A stretch of 64,000 nt of DNA. It comes from Gloeobacter morelensis MG652769. GTDB lineage: Bacteria; Cyanobacteriota; Cyanobacteriia; Gloeobacterales; Gloeobacteraceae. Position numbers and translations under genes: made by a program. This document shows positions 8,132 through 17,751 of this stretch, one piece after another; position 1 is the first letter of the stretch; each line of letters opens with the position of its first letter. The stretch is taken from positions 1,674,001 through 1,738,000 of the forward strand of contig NZ_CP063845.1 in NCBI RefSeq assembly GCF_021018745.1. Direction: 5' to 3'. Below the pieces are notes generated by a model. That model ran no database searches. It had not been told where the DNA came from and saw only the letters and a list, made by a program, of their open reading frames with translations.

Positions 8132-9040
8132 TTATGGGTGACCGGCGATCACTTTGAGAGCGGCTTCCCGGTCGCGGTGCAACTGCGCCACCAGTTCGCC
8201 CGGCGAGCCGAATTTTTGCTCGGGGCGCAAGTAGCGCTCCAGGGCAATTTTCATGTGCTGGCCGTACAGATCGCCCTCCCAATCGAGCACGTGCACCTCG
8301 ATGGTGCGCCTGAGGCCGTCGAAGGTGGGGCGCAGCCCGAGATTGAGCAATCCCCAGCGCTGCTGCACTCCCCAGCGGGCGCTCACCAGGTACACACCGT
8401 CCTTGGGCAGAAACTTGCGCCCGCTCACCTGCAAATTCGCAGTCGCAAATCCCAACAAACGGCCGCGCTGATCGCCGCGCACCACCTCGCCTTCGAGGCC
8501 GTAGGCGCGGCCGAGCAGCAACCGGGCCAGATCGAGATCGCCGCAGCCTAGAGCTTCGCGAATGGCCGAACTGCTGACGCGCCGGCCCCCTACCTGCCGC
8601 TCCGCCAGAATCTCGATATCAAACGCCCCCGCGCGCGAATAGCTCTGGAGCATCTCGGTGGTGCCGGCGCGCTCCTTGCCGAAGCGAAAGTTCCAGCCCA
8701 CCGAGACAAAGCGCGCCCCCAGCCCCGCCACCAGCACCCGCTCGACAAACGCGCCCGCCTCGGTGGCCGCAATTTGTTCATCAAAAGGCAACACCAGCAC
8801 CTGGGCGATCCCCAGGGCCAAAATCGCGGCGGTGCGCTCGCGCTCCGGAGCCAGCAAAAACCCGGTTTTGCCCGTGAAATATTCGCGCGGATGCGGGTCG
8901 AAGGTCAGAACCGTCGGGATGCCCGCCCGGCCCAGGACTGCCTGGATTACCGCCTGATGGCCGAGGTGAACGCCGTCGAAGTTGCCCAGCGCCACCGCAC
9001 AGGGCGTCGCTACCTCCAAGAGCGATCGAAACACCGCCAT
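8132..9040 (-). CDS. ribF: Bifunctional riboflavin kinase/FAD synthetase
   Basis: The 302-residue protein makes FMN from riboflavin and then FAD. The N-terminal adenylyltransferase half carries GNFDGVHLGHQAVI with the HxGH nucleotidyl-transfer motif. The C-terminal flavokinase half shows GFATANL (usually GFPTANL, so Pro is replaced by Ala), the segment DGVYLV, and NLGLRPTFDG before the catalytic Glu in TIEVHVLDWEGDLYG. Length and domain order are standard. It faces the ketosynthase cluster and is divergent from ndhF, with a 304-base gap (9041-9344) in which no other gene is apparent. Confidence 0.95.
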   Translation of the reverse strand: MAVFRSLLEVATPCAVALGNFDGVHLGHQAVIQAVLGRAGIPTVLTFDPHPREYFTGKTGFLLAPERERTAAILALGIAQVLVLPFDEQIAATEAGAFVERVLVAGLGARFVSVGWNFRFGKERAGTTEMLQSYSRAGAFDIEILAERQVGGRRVSSSAIREALGCGDLDLARLLLGRAYGLEGEVVRGDQRGRLLGFATANLQVSGRKFLPKDGVYLVSARWGVQQRWGLLNLGLRPTFDGLRRTIEVHVLDWEGDLYGQHMKIALERYLRPEQKFGSPGELVAQLHRDREAALKVIAGHP

Positions 9041-9344
9041 GTCACGCTCCTTTACCCGCGGGAATTTTTGTAAAGATCTCGCAATATGTCCAGGGTATCT
9101 GAAAAGAGTCTTAAGGCTCCTTCGAAAGGACCGGAAGCTTGCCTACACTCCAGAAAAGGCACTCCCTGCTGTTGCGACCGAGATGCAAAGTTTTATTGCA
9201 TTCCAGTTAAAAAAATCTGCATCCGGAAAGATTCCTTTGATTGGGTTGCTTACAATAAGCTCTCGGAAGGAATTGCACTTGCCCGGCTCGGGCGATTGAC
9301 CCCGTGTGCGGTCGTTTTTGCAGGGATTTGACAAGGAAAGTCTC

Positions 9345-11420
9345 ATGGAATGGGTTTACACGTTTGCCTGGCTGATTCCGGTGCTGCCCCTGGCGGCGGC
9401 GACCCTGGTGGGCCTGGGATTTATCTCGGTGCCCGAGTGGACGAAGCGCCAGCGCCTGCCGGTGGCGGCACTGAGTATCGGCACCCTCGCCGTCACCTTC
9501 GTCCATTCGCTGCTGATTCTATTGCAGGCTATCGGCGGTCACGAAGCGTATACCTGGCAGTTTGAGTGGGCGGCGATGGGCGGCATCGTCGTACCTATGG
9601 GCTTTACGGTCGATAATCTGGGAGCGGCGATGCTCACGGTGGTCACCGGCGTCGCCATGCTGGTGATGATCTACTCCCACGGCTATATGGAGCACGATCC
9701 CGGCTACGTGCGCTTTTTTTGCTATTTGAGCCTGTTTAGCTGCTCGATGCTGGGATTGGTGGTCTCGCCGAACCTGATCCAGATTTATGTCTTCTGGGAA
9801 CTGGTGGGCATGTGCTCCTACCTGCTGGTGGGCTTCTGGTTCTACAAGAAGGCGGCGGCCGATGCCGCCCAAAAGGCGTTCATCGTCAACCGCGTCGGCG
9901 ACTTCGGGCTGCTGTTGGGCATCCTGGGGGTCTACTCGATCACCCGCACGTTCGATTTTCCGGGTCTCGCCCCGGCCATGCAGGCCGCCATCGAAAGCGG
10001 CGCGGTGCCGCTGGCCCTGGTGGTCGTCTACTGTTTGCTGGTGTTCATGGGTCCGATGGCCAAATCCGCCCAGGTGCCGCTGCACGTCTGGCTACCGGAT
10101 GCGATGGAAGGCCCGACGCCGATCTCCGCCCTCATCCACGCCGCGACGATGGTGGCGGCGGGGGTCTTCCTGGTCGCCCGCGTCTTTCCGGTCTTCTCCG
10201 AGGTGCCGGGGGTACTCGAAGTGATCGCCTGGACGGGTGCCGTCACCGCCTTTGTCGGTGCCACCATCGCCATCACCCAGAACGATATCAAGAAGGGCCT
10301 CGCCTATTCGACCATCTCCCAACTGGGCTACATGATGATGGCCATGGGGGTGGGCGCCTACGGGGCGGGTCTGTTTCACCTGGTTACCCACGCCTGCTTC
10401 AAGGCGATGTTGTTTCTGGGTTCCGGTTCGGTGATCCACGGGGTCCACGACAACCAGGACATGCGTTTGATGGGCGGTTTGCGCAAGTACATGCCTATCA
10501 CCTCGGCGACCTTTTTGATTGGCGTGCTCGCCATCAGCGGTATTCCGCCCTTCTCGGGCTTCTGGTCCAAAGACGAAATCTTGAGCGCCACCTTCGACCA
10601 CAGCCTGGTGCTCTGGGGTATCGGGGCGACCACCGCCGCGATCACCGCCTTTTACATGGCTCGCATGTACTTTATGACCTTCGAAGGAGCCTACCGCGGC
10701 GAGAACGCGGCGGCCCTTACGGCGGTGCGCGCCTGGCGGCAGAACGTCGATAGAGAAGGGGTCGTGCGCGGCTTTGGCAGTCTGCCCAGCTTCGGTCCCG
10801 GGGCGATGCACACCGATGAGTTGGCGGCCCACGGCCACGGTGAGGAACACGAGCACGGCGAGGAACACGGCCACGGCGGCACGCCCCACGAGTCGCCCTG
10901 GTCGATGACCCTGCCGCTGGTGGTGCTCGCGGTGCCGTCGATTTTGATCGGCTTTGTGGGTCTGCCCTGGGACAACGCCTTCGGCCACTTTCTCGAGGAG
11001 GGCAGCGGCTACCACGGCGCCAAGCATGCCTTCGAGCTGAGCCACTTCCTGCTGATTGCCGGCTCCTCGACGCTGCTGTCGGTGGGCGGCATCGCCCTCG
11101 CTTACTATCTGTACATCCTGCGGCCGGAACTGCCGGGGCAGATCGCCCGCCGCTTCGAAGCGGTCTACTTGTTCTTTATCAACAAGTGGAACTTCGACTG
11201 GCTCTACGAGCAAGCCTTTGTCAAGACCTCGCGCCTGCTGGCCCGCGGCACCCTCCAAGTCGATCAAAAGGGCGTCGACGGCGTGGTCAATTTCTCGGGC
11301 CTGACGACGCTGCTTGCGGGCGAGGGGCTCAAGTACTTCGAGTCGGGCCGCGCCCAGTTCTATGTGCTCATCATCTTCGGTTCGCTGCTCGGCCTTGTCG
11401 CCGTGCTCGGCCTTCTCTAA
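9345..11420 (+). CDS. ndhF: NAD(P)H-quinone oxidoreductase subunit 5 (NdhF)
   Basis: The 691-residue, many-helix membrane protein is the distal antiporter-like subunit of the cyanobacterial NDH-1 complex, which takes part in respiration and cyclic electron flow around photosystem I. Family motifs include [16 protein letters not shown], the proton-channel residues in [17 protein letters not shown], and [19 protein letters not shown] His/Glu-rich loop (residues 487-517) precedes the C-terminal helices. The ATG at 9345 is preferred over an upstream GTG because it has an AAGGAAAG ribosome site and because the first helix begins there. ndhD follows after 14 bases. Confidence 0.96.
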   Translation: MEWVYTFAWLIPVLPLAAATLVGLGFISVPEWTKRQRLPVAALSIGTLAVTFVHSLLILLQAIGGHEAYTWQFEWAAMGGIVVPMGFTVDNLGAAMLTVVTGVAMLVMIYSHGYMEHDPGYVRFFCYLSLFSCSMLGLVVSPNLIQIYVFWELVGMCSYLLVGFWFYKKAAADAAQKAFIVNRVGDFGLLLGILGVYSITRTFDFPGLAPAMQAAIESGAVPLALVVVYCLLVFMGPMAKSAQVPLHVWLPDAMEGPTPISALIHAATMVAAGVFLVARVFPVFSEVPGVLEVIAWTGAVTAFVGATIAITQNDIKKGLAYSTISQLGYMMMAMGVGAYGAGLFHLVTHACFKAMLFLGSGSVIHGVHDNQDMRLMGGLRKYMPITSATFLIGVLAISGIPPFSGFWSKDEILSATFDHSLVLWGIGATTAAITAFYMARMYFMTFEGAYRGENAAALTAVRAWRQNVDREGVVRGFGSLPSFGPGAMHTDELAAHGHGEEHEHGEEHGHGGTPHESPWSMTLPLVVLAVPSILIGFVGLPWDNAFGHFLEEGSGYHGAKHAFELSHFLLIAGSSTLLSVGGIALAYYLYILRPELPGQIARRFEAVYLFFINKWNFDWLYEQAFVKTSRLLARGTLQVDQKGVDGVVNFSGLTTLLAGEGLKYFESGRAQFYVLIIFGSLLGLVAVLGLL

Positions 11421-11434
11421 GCACAGGTGCAAAC

Positions 11435-13006
11435 ATGTTTCCTTGGTTGACTGTCATCATTCTTTTGCCCCTGGTGGCGGCCCTCGCGGTGCCCCTCATC
11501 CCCGAAAAGCAGGTCAAGTGGTACAGCTTTGCCGTCTGCCTCGTGGACTTTGTCCTGATGGTGGCCGCCTTTTTTACCAGCTACGACCTGAGCAATCCGG
11601 ACATCCAGCTGGCCGAACGCTACCGCTGGATGCCCCAGATCGGCCTGGAGTGGTCGGTGGGGGCCGACGGCCTCTCGATGCCGCTGATTTTGCTCACGGG
11701 CTTCATCACGGCCCTGGCCACCCTCGCCGCCTGGCCGGTGACCCTCAGGCCGCGCATGTTCCACTTTCTCATGCTCGCCATGCTCGCGGGCATGGTAGGG
11801 GTGTTCGCCGTCCAGGACATAGTGCTGTTTTTCTTGTTCTTTGAACTGGAACTGGTGCCGGTCTACCTGATGCTCGCCATCTGGGGCGGCAAGGGGCGGC
11901 TGTACGCGGCCACCAAGTTCATCCTCTACACGGCCGTCGGTTCGCTTTTTATCCTGGTGGTCGGTCTTGCCATGTACTTCTACGGCGACCTGCGCACCTT
12001 CAATATGGTCGAACTGGCCGCAAAGAACTACGATCCGACTTTTCAGAATCTCTGTTTTTTGGGCCTGCTGATTGCCTATGCGGTCAAGCTGCCCATCTTC
12101 CCGCTGCACACCTGGCTGCCGGACGCCCACGGTGAAGCGACCGCTCCAGTGCACATGCTGCTGGCGGGCATCCTGCTGAAGATGGGCGGCTACGCGCTCA
12201 TCCGCATGAACGTCGGCTTCTTCCCGGAGGCTACCCAGGTCTTTGCGCCCCTGCTCATCGTGCTGGGGATCGTCAACATCATCTACGCGGCCTTGACCTC
12301 CTTCGGCCAGCGCAACCTCAAGCGCAAAATCGCCTACTCGTCGATTTCGCACATGGGCTTTGTGCTCATCGGCGTCGGTTCACTCAGCGAAATCGGCATG
12401 GGCGGCGCGATGCTGCAGATGATCTCCCACGGTTTAATTGGCGCGTCGCTGTTCTTCCTGGTCGGGGCCACCTACGACCGCACCCATACCCTGATCTTGA
12501 GTGAGATGGGCGGCATCGCCCCGAAGATGCCCAAGATCTTCGCGATGTTCACCGCCTGCTCGATGGCTTCGCTGGCGCTGCCCGGCATGAGCGGCTTCGT
12601 GGCCGAGTTGATGGTCTTTGTCGGCATGGCCACCACCGACGCCTACAGCTTCGAGTTCAAGGCGCTGGTGGTGCTGTTCGCCGCCTTTGGGGTCATCCTC
12701 ACCCCCATCTATCTGCTCTCGATGCTGCGGGAAATCTTCTACGGCACGCTCAACCACGCGGTGGTGCACGAAGAAGACCTGGTAGACGCCGAACCGCGGG
12801 AGGTCTTTATCATCGCGAGCCTGCTGGTGCCCATCTTCGGCATCGGGCTCTACCCGAAGCTCACCACCGACCTCTACGCACCCACCACCGATCAACTGAC
12901 TCGGGTGACCCGCGAGCGCATCGCCCGCGCCGCACCGCCGCCTGCCCTACTCAGCGGCGTCTACAGCGTCGAATTTGCCGACAGGGACCGCGTCAGCTTG
13001 CGCTAA
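11435..13006 (+). CDS. ndhD: NAD(P)H-quinone oxidoreductase subunit 4 (NdhD)
   Basis: The 523-residue membrane subunit of NDH-1 is homologous to NuoM. Diagnostic stretches are [34 protein letters not shown] and [17 protein letters not shown], which hold the conserved Glu and Lys residues of the proton pathway. The ATG at 11435 follows ndhF by 14 bases, making a two-gene operon; an in-frame upstream reading overlaps ndhF and is not credible. The pairing with ndhF fits the ndhF1/ndhD1 type used in respiratory and cyclic flow rather than the CO2-uptake forms, though this subtype call is tentative. A strong terminator follows. Confidence 0.96.
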   Translation: MFPWLTVIILLPLVAALAVPLIPEKQVKWYSFAVCLVDFVLMVAAFFTSYDLSNPDIQLAERYRWMPQIGLEWSVGADGLSMPLILLTGFITALATLAAWPVTLRPRMFHFLMLAMLAGMVGVFAVQDIVLFFLFFELELVPVYLMLAIWGGKGRLYAATKFILYTAVGSLFILVVGLAMYFYGDLRTFNMVELAAKNYDPTFQNLCFLGLLIAYAVKLPIFPLHTWLPDAHGEATAPVHMLLAGILLKMGGYALIRMNVGFFPEATQVFAPLLIVLGIVNIIYAALTSFGQRNLKRKIAYSSISHMGFVLIGVGSLSEIGMGGAMLQMISHGLIGASLFFLVGATYDRTHTLILSEMGGIAPKMPKIFAMFTACSMASLALPGMSGFVAELMVFVGMATTDAYSFEFKALVVLFAAFGVILTPIYLLSMLREIFYGTLNHAVVHEEDLVDAEPREVFIIASLLVPIFGIGLYPKLTTDLYAPTTDQLTRVTRERIARAAPPPALLSGVYSVEFADRDRVSLR

Positions 13007-13024
13007 GGTGCCACAACAAAAGCC

Positions 13025-13054
13025 AAAAACCCCGGCCATAGGTCGGGGTTTTTT
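13025..13054 (+). terminator. Intrinsic terminator of ndhF-ndhD
   Basis: CCCCGGCC (13030-13037), the loop ATA and GGTCGGGG (13041-13048) form an 8-bp stem with one G-T pair, flanked by A-rich sequence upstream and TTTTTT downstream. Confidence 0.9.
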
Positions 13055-13060
13055 CTTGAC

Positions 13061-13413
13061 TATTGGGTTGATTGAAAATCTGGCTTTGACTGTCGATGGG
13101 CCTGGAATCAAAAGCAGCCCTTGCAACCGCGCCGAGCATTGCGCCGAGGCCAGGGAGGTGGAAGGGGGGCCGACCCGACGCGCGGGTTGCAGGTCACTGC
13201 AGGACCGGCTTGGTACACCAGAAGAGGGAACCGAAGCCTCCTGTGCTTATTTAGCGCCGGGTTTGAAGATTTATGCAGGCAGCGCCCCGGGTTAACCATT
13301 CATGACCGATTGTTTTTTAATTTCGGCTTTCTCCGATAGAATGTACGGCCTGATGCCGTAGACTCCTATCGCCCCATTGCCGCCCTCAGTCCCGTTCTAT
13401 CCCCGGGGTACCC
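13061..13413 (+). other. 353-base gap: sigma-factor leader with promoter-like site and hairpin
   Basis: No gene is seen. Near the downstream gene there is a TAGAAT -10-like hexamer (13337-13342). Two stacked inverted pairs surround it: CGATAG/CTATCG (13334-13339 with 13366-13371) enclosing TACGGC/GCCGTA (13344-13349 with 13355-13360). This could be an operator overlapping the promoter or a 5' mRNA hairpin. Confidence 0.4.
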
Positions 13414-14601
13414 ATGCAACCGCGCACACAGATCGTTCAGGTGTTTTGCACCTACGCGATGTTGGACGACAGCCAATGGATCGGCTGGCGGGTGGACGCT
13501 GAGTTGCGGCGCAACATGGAGGCGCATCTGCAGCGTCCACCCGCCGGAGTACAGACTGTCGAGCAGTGGTGCTTGTTCTGGTTCGAGCGCTGGCGGGTGG
13601 GCGAGGACCGCCTTGCCCGCGCCCATTTGATCGCATTTTTGTACGAGCCGGCCTACTGGTCGGCCCGGTTCGTGCGGGCGGGCTTTCACCGGCAATTGAC
13701 CCTTACGGATCTTTGCCAGACGGCCGTGGCCAATGTCGATCTGGTGCTGCAGGGCTTTAATCCGGTGCGAGGCAGCGATCTCAAGCGCTTTGCCACCCGC
13801 GTCTTTCGCAATATCCTCTACAAGGCTTTGCGCGAATTTCACGAGGCGGAGGTGTGCACCACCTGGTCGCTGCTGCGCAAGTACAGCCTCAGGCGCCTGG
13901 AAGAAGCCCTGCAGCGGCAGGGTTACGATGAGCGGCAGACCAAAAGTTTTCTGCTCGCCTGCCGCTGCTACAAAGACACCTACGTGCCGGTGCCCCTGGC
14001 GGGCACCCGCCATCTGCAGCCGCCCACCGAGCAAGATTGGCAGCGGATGGCCGGGCTGTACGCGGTGCGCCGAGAGCCGCAGCTACACCAGCCGACGGCG
14101 GCAGCCGGGCAGTTTCGAGAATGGCTCGAACTGTGCGCCAAGGCCCTGCGTCAGATGCTCACACCCGAGAACTTCTCGATTGGCGTCGGTGGTACGGACG
14201 AACCAGGAGACGGCGTCGAGTTGCTGCGCGACCCCGAATTGAATCCCCTCGACGCTGCGGGCGAGCGCGAGGAGGAGACCGACCGTCAGGCGTTTCGCCT
14301 GCAACTGCGCTCGGTGCTCACAGGGGCGCTGCGAGCCCTCGCAGCGCCCCTGCCCGAGGTTCTCGAACTGTATTACACGCAGCAGTTCAATCAGCAGCAG
14401 ATCGCCGAGCATCTGGGTATTAAGCAGTACACGGTCTCGCGCCGCCTGAACAAGGCGAAAAAGCACCTGGCCACCGCCCTGGGCCAGTGGGCCCAACAAA
14501 AGCTGCATGATCCTCTGGAGTTGGATGTAGTGGAAGGTATGAACCGATTGCTCGAAGAGTGGCTTCAAATGCATTTCCAACCTTCCGACGAAGGGGAGTA
14601 A
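13414..14601 (+). CDS. Sigma-70 family factor of the DUF1822-linked type
   Basis: The 395-residue protein has a long N-terminal half rich in Trp, Arg and Gln with no recognised domain. At its C-terminus is a clear sigma region 4 helix-turn-helix (PLPEVLELYYTQQFNQQQIAEHLGIK, then YTVSRRLNKAKKHL). A region-2-like segment may lie around residues 130-160 (RGSDLKRFATRVFRNILYKAL). In cyanobacteria such large sigma-like proteins are often encoded directly before a DUF1822 gene, as here, where the gap is 6 bases. Promoter specificity is unknown. Confidence 0.8.
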   Translation: MQPRTQIVQVFCTYAMLDDSQWIGWRVDAELRRNMEAHLQRPPAGVQTVEQWCLFWFERWRVGEDRLARAHLIAFLYEPAYWSARFVRAGFHRQLTLTDLCQTAVANVDLVLQGFNPVRGSDLKRFATRVFRNILYKALREFHEAEVCTTWSLLRKYSLRRLEEALQRQGYDERQTKSFLLACRCYKDTYVPVPLAGTRHLQPPTEQDWQRMAGLYAVRREPQLHQPTAAAGQFREWLELCAKALRQMLTPENFSIGVGGTDEPGDGVELLRDPELNPLDAAGEREEETDRQAFRLQLRSVLTGALRALAAPLPEVLELYYTQQFNQQQIAEHLGIKQYTVSRRLNKAKKHLATALGQWAQQKLHDPLELDVVEGMNRLLEEWLQMHFQPSDEGE

Positions 14602-14607
14602 ATTGTT

Positions 14608-15744
14608 GTGACCATCGACCCTGTTGTGTTGTGTCCGCAGACCCTCTGGCTTGAAATTCCTACGGCTGCGCTAGATCTGGAGCTGCGCGCCTTCTCCCAC
14701 GCCGGTGCCCGCTGGAACGCCTATCTCAACCGACTGGCTCAAATGGCTGTTCTTGCCTGGATTCAGGAAGATTTTGAGCCTGGAGCGCGGGTGTGGCCTT
14801 CGGTGGATGCCCTGGCGAACTTCCACGAATTTCTCAACGGCACCGCGATCACCTGCGGCCCGATGCGGCTGGTGTGCATCCCCACCGAGCAGGTCGACCG
14901 CGAAGAAGTGCGTATCCCGCGCGAATGGGTCGATATTCCCGAGTGGGCGGCGGACTACTATTTGCCCGTAGAAGTCGACTGCGAGCGCGAGCTGGTGGGC
15001 GTCTGGGGCTACATCAGCCACGCCCGGCTGCTCAAATGCGCCCAGCGCGACGCCGCCGACCGCACCTACTGCCTGGCCGGCTGCGACATCCACCCCGAGT
15101 TGTACACCATCTGGACGGCCCAGCAGCTCAAGGTACCCCTGCAGAGCCGGCCCGCGCCCCTGCGCTCGCTCTCGCTGACCCACGCCCGCAGCTTGATCGA
15201 ACGGCTGGGCAGGGCGGAGGTGACCTTTCCCCGGCTGGAGGTGCCCTTTGAGGAGTGCTGGGCACCGCTTGTCGGCCACGGCGGCTGGCGCCAGCAGCTC
15301 TACGAGCAACGGGTCGGCCTGCCCGGGCAGTGGTCGATCGGCGAATGGCTGCGCCGGGGGGTGAGCGAGTTGGGCCATAGCCAGGGTTGGCAGCTGCGCA
15401 CCGCCCAGGCGGGGGGCCGCAGCAGCCATCAGATGGCGGGCCGGACGCTGGTGCGCCAGATGGTTGTTGCCGGTCAGCCCTACGAACTGCGCATCTATCC
15501 GCTATACGAAGAGCAGGAGTACATCTGGCGCTTTGAGCTACGCAATCTGGCCGGCCGCATCCCCGGCGGCTTGAAGCTCAGGCTGCTCACCGAGGATCTG
15601 CAGCCGTTCACCAACAACGAAGATGTCGCCCAGACAGCGGTAGACGAGCTGTATATCGATGTGCGGCTTGAACCTGGAGATGGCCTGGTCTGGGAGGTCG
15701 AGCCGCAACCGCTCGATTACGACCGCGAGGTGCTGATTTTCTAG
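14608..15744 (+). CDS. DUF1822 family protein
   Basis: The 378-residue soluble protein matches the cyanobacterial DUF1822 pattern. It has an early LWLEIPTAALDLELRAFS stretch, then a Trp- and Tyr-rich central domain (VWGYISHARLL) and a C-terminal beta-rich segment that ends in PGDGLVWEVEP. The family is almost always encoded next to a sigma factor and is thought to act as its partner or regulator, though the mechanism is not established. It starts at a GTG with a strong AAGGGGAG site that lies inside the end of the sigma gene, indicating coupled translation. Its stop overlaps the stop of the convergent response-regulator gene within CTAG. Confidence 0.8.
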   Translation: MTIDPVVLCPQTLWLEIPTAALDLELRAFSHAGARWNAYLNRLAQMAVLAWIQEDFEPGARVWPSVDALANFHEFLNGTAITCGPMRLVCIPTEQVDREEVRIPREWVDIPEWAADYYLPVEVDCERELVGVWGYISHARLLKCAQRDAADRTYCLAGCDIHPELYTIWTAQQLKVPLQSRPAPLRSLSLTHARSLIERLGRAEVTFPRLEVPFEECWAPLVGHGGWRQQLYEQRVGLPGQWSIGEWLRRGVSELGHSQGWQLRTAQAGGRSSHQMAGRTLVRQMVVAGQPYELRIYPLYEEQEYIWRFELRNLAGRIPGGLKLRLLTEDLQPFTNNEDVAQTAVDELYIDVRLEPGDGLVWEVEPQPLDYDREVLIF

Positions 15745-16442
15745 CCCGGCGGGGCGCCGGGCAGCCAGCGCGCCACCAGCGAGCGCAGGGCACCCTGGCT
15801 GAAGGGTTTGGCAAGCACCGCCGCCGCGCCGCACAGCCGGGCGTGGGCCTGCTCGGTGCGCTCGTCGCCATCGATCATCAACAGGACAGGCATGCGGTTC
15901 AGGCCCGGCAACTGGCGCAGCACCCGGCAAAGTCGGCGTCCGTCGAGCCCGGGCATGGCGCGGTCGAGCAGCACGAGATCGGCGGGGGCCTCCCGGAACA
16001 GCGCGAGCGCCTGCAGCGGGTCGCTACAGGCGTGGATTTCACAGCAGACTCCCTCCAGACCAGCGGCAACCCACCGCTGGACAGCCGTGCTGTCGTCGAT
16101 GCAGACCACGCGCCCGGTGGGGGCTGGCGGCACCGGGGGCAAGGGTAGGCGGGCCGTAAGCCGGTCGAGCCAAACCGCAGGCTCCACCCCCTGCCCCCCG
16201 TCCGGAGGTGCGGCCTCCGCGTCGAAGCAAAACCAGCCTTCCTCCAGAACCGCCAGTTCGTCAATTTGACGCGGCAGGAGCTCAGGCTCCTCCTCAGCAG
16301 ACGTCCACAGGCGGCCGCCGTCCCAGAACAGCGACCAGATGCGGTCGTCGGGAGCGCCCACCAGCAGTTCGCCGGTCGAGCGCCGGGCAGCCAGCCACTC
16401 GATGAGCGTGCGGATGTCAATGTCGTGCAGATAGCCTCGCAT
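15741..16442 (-). CDS. PatA-like response regulator (DUF4388 + receiver)
   Basis: The 233-residue protein has an N-terminal DUF4388/PatA-type domain (GYLHDIDIRTLIEWLAARRSTGELLV) and a C-terminal receiver domain. The receiver has the acidic pocket (VVCIDDS), phosphorylatable Asp in LVLLDRAMPGLDG and Lys in LAKPF. PatA-family regulators of this form control type IV pilus function and phototaxis in other cyanobacteria. The divergent neighbour encodes an HmpF-like protein, which supports a pilus-motility role here. The 176-base divergent gap probably holds both promoters. Confidence 0.85.
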   Translation of the reverse strand: MRGYLHDIDIRTLIEWLAARRSTGELLVGAPDDRIWSLFWDGGRLWTSAEEEPELLPRQIDELAVLEEGWFCFDAEAAPPDGGQGVEPAVWLDRLTARLPLPPVPPAPTGRVVCIDDSTAVQRWVAAGLEGVCCEIHACSDPLQALALFREAPADLVLLDRAMPGLDGRRLCRVLRQLPGLNRMPVLLMIDGDERTEQAHARLCGAAAVLAKPFSQGALRSLVARWLPGAPPG

Positions 16443-16618
16443 AGCCCTTCCCCATCAGGTCGAACTGCGGTCTATCTTGGCGCGGCGGCTCCGGCGGGTG
16501 CCCCTCCGCGCGGCGGCCGCACACCGCCGCACAGCCCCGGCGCCCCTGCGCGGGACGGTTTGGCCGTCCGGGGAGCGGCTGGGTAGACTGTGCCGGTCCT
16601 TGAGGGTGGGGATAGGCC

Positions 16619-17629
16619 GTGCGCTACCTGGCAAGCGTTCAACGCAAAGGTTTTCTGGAGCAGCGGGCGCTGCGACTGTTGGCCAAGGAACTGGACGAGT
16701 ACGGCTGGGCGAGCGCCCAGGGGGAGGTCGGCTGTGCGGCGGCCGGCCGCTTTGCCTGCGGCGCGCTGGTGATCGCTCACATCGATGCGGCCGGCCGGGT
16801 GGAGCGCCTGGAGGCCGCCGACGCACCGCTGACGGCGCTGCTGGTGGGTATGGTGCACTGGCGGGAGAATCTGCGCGCCCAGGCGGAGGAGATTGCCGCC
16901 TGGCGAGAGTCGCTGGCGCTGCAGAGTGAGGAATTGTCCCGCCGCCACAGCGCACCGGGCCATCCCCTCGACCCTGACCCGCGCCCGCTGCCCGCAGGTG
17001 AAGCGGTGGTGCGGCGGTTGCGCCGCGCCCTGGAGCGGCTGTGGGCCGAGGGGGCGGCAGAGGTGCCGCTTGCCGAGGAGCGGCACCTCTGGCAGCGGCA
17101 ATGGCAGGATACCCTTGCGCAGATCCAGCTGCTGAGCGAGGGGCTGGCCGCCTTCGAGCGGTTGGACAGCGCACAAAGCGACGGGTGCAAACAGCTGCTG
17201 AGCGCTCAGCAGGCAGAACTGTCGGAGCGCCAGGCCCACCAGACGGCGCTTGCCGAACGACTTGCCGCGGACAGGCACCTCGACATCGAGGAGCGCCGGC
17301 GTCTGAAAGCTGCCCTGGAACGCGCTCAGGAGCGCTGGGCGAATCTCGCCGGGTCCATCGACCGCCAGCACCGGCGGCTTGAGCGCGAGCGGGCCGAAGA
17401 CGAGCGATGTCTAGCCCGGCTGGGCAACGGGCCATACCAGCGCGAACGGCTTGCCCAGCGGCTGGGGGAGACCGAGCAGCGCCGCGAGCAACTCCAACAG
17501 CACAAACACGACCTCGAACACCGCCTCGCCGCCGCCGACGCCCGCCGCATCCTCTACGACGTCCAGATTCAGCCGCTGCTCGGTGAACTTGAAGCCCTGG
17601 TGGGCAAGTCGTCAGAGCCATCCGCTTGA
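16619..17629 (+). CDS. HmpF-like pilus motility protein (coiled coil)
   Basis: The 336-residue protein begins with RYLASVQRKGFL, similar to the N-terminal beta-domain start of cyanobacterial HmpF, and continues as a long coiled coil from about residue 80 to 325 with dense heptads of Glu, Arg, Gln and Leu. HmpF sits at the junctional pores or pilus base of gliding filaments and is needed for type IV pilus activity. The start is a GTG. The divergent PatA-like regulator supports the assignment, but the coiled coil alone is not specific, so the name rests on the N-terminus and context. Confidence 0.6.
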   Translation: MRYLASVQRKGFLEQRALRLLAKELDEYGWASAQGEVGCAAAGRFACGALVIAHIDAAGRVERLEAADAPLTALLVGMVHWRENLRAQAEEIAAWRESLALQSEELSRRHSAPGHPLDPDPRPLPAGEAVVRRLRRALERLWAEGAAEVPLAEERHLWQRQWQDTLAQIQLLSEGLAAFERLDSAQSDGCKQLLSAQQAELSERQAHQTALAERLAADRHLDIEERRRLKAALERAQERWANLAGSIDRQHRRLERERAEDERCLARLGNGPYQRERLAQRLGETEQRREQLQQHKHDLEHRLAAADARRILYDVQIQPLLGELEALVGKSSEPSA

Positions 17630-17689
17630 GCCGGGCCGCCTTGGTTCGTCTGCCGGCGGCAGCCACCCGGAGTGGACCTGCCTGAAACG

Positions 17690-17705
17690 ATATATCGCGA
17701 TAGAT
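17690..17705. promoter_or_regulatory. Palindrome upstream of padR, likely PadR operator
   Basis: The sequence ATATATCGCGATAGAT has a perfect 10-bp core (TATCGCGATA, 17693-17702) and one mismatched outer pair. Many PadR-family proteins bind ATAT-core palindromes of this kind. It lies about 47 bases before the PadR start, consistent with autoregulation. Confidence 0.6.
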
Positions 17706-17751
17706 TTGATTGTGCTAGCTTGGGGGCACTCAGCCGCAAAGGGGTGCAGCC

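Noticed and set aside
10806-10898. His/Glu-rich loop in NdhF as a possible new metal site
   Set aside because: Similar His-rich loops before the PHESPW segment occur in other cyanobacterial NdhF proteins, as I recall.
9519-11432. Long minus-strand open frames opposite ndhF
   Set aside because: Charged, His/Arg-rich shadow of a membrane-protein gene; ndhF is certain.
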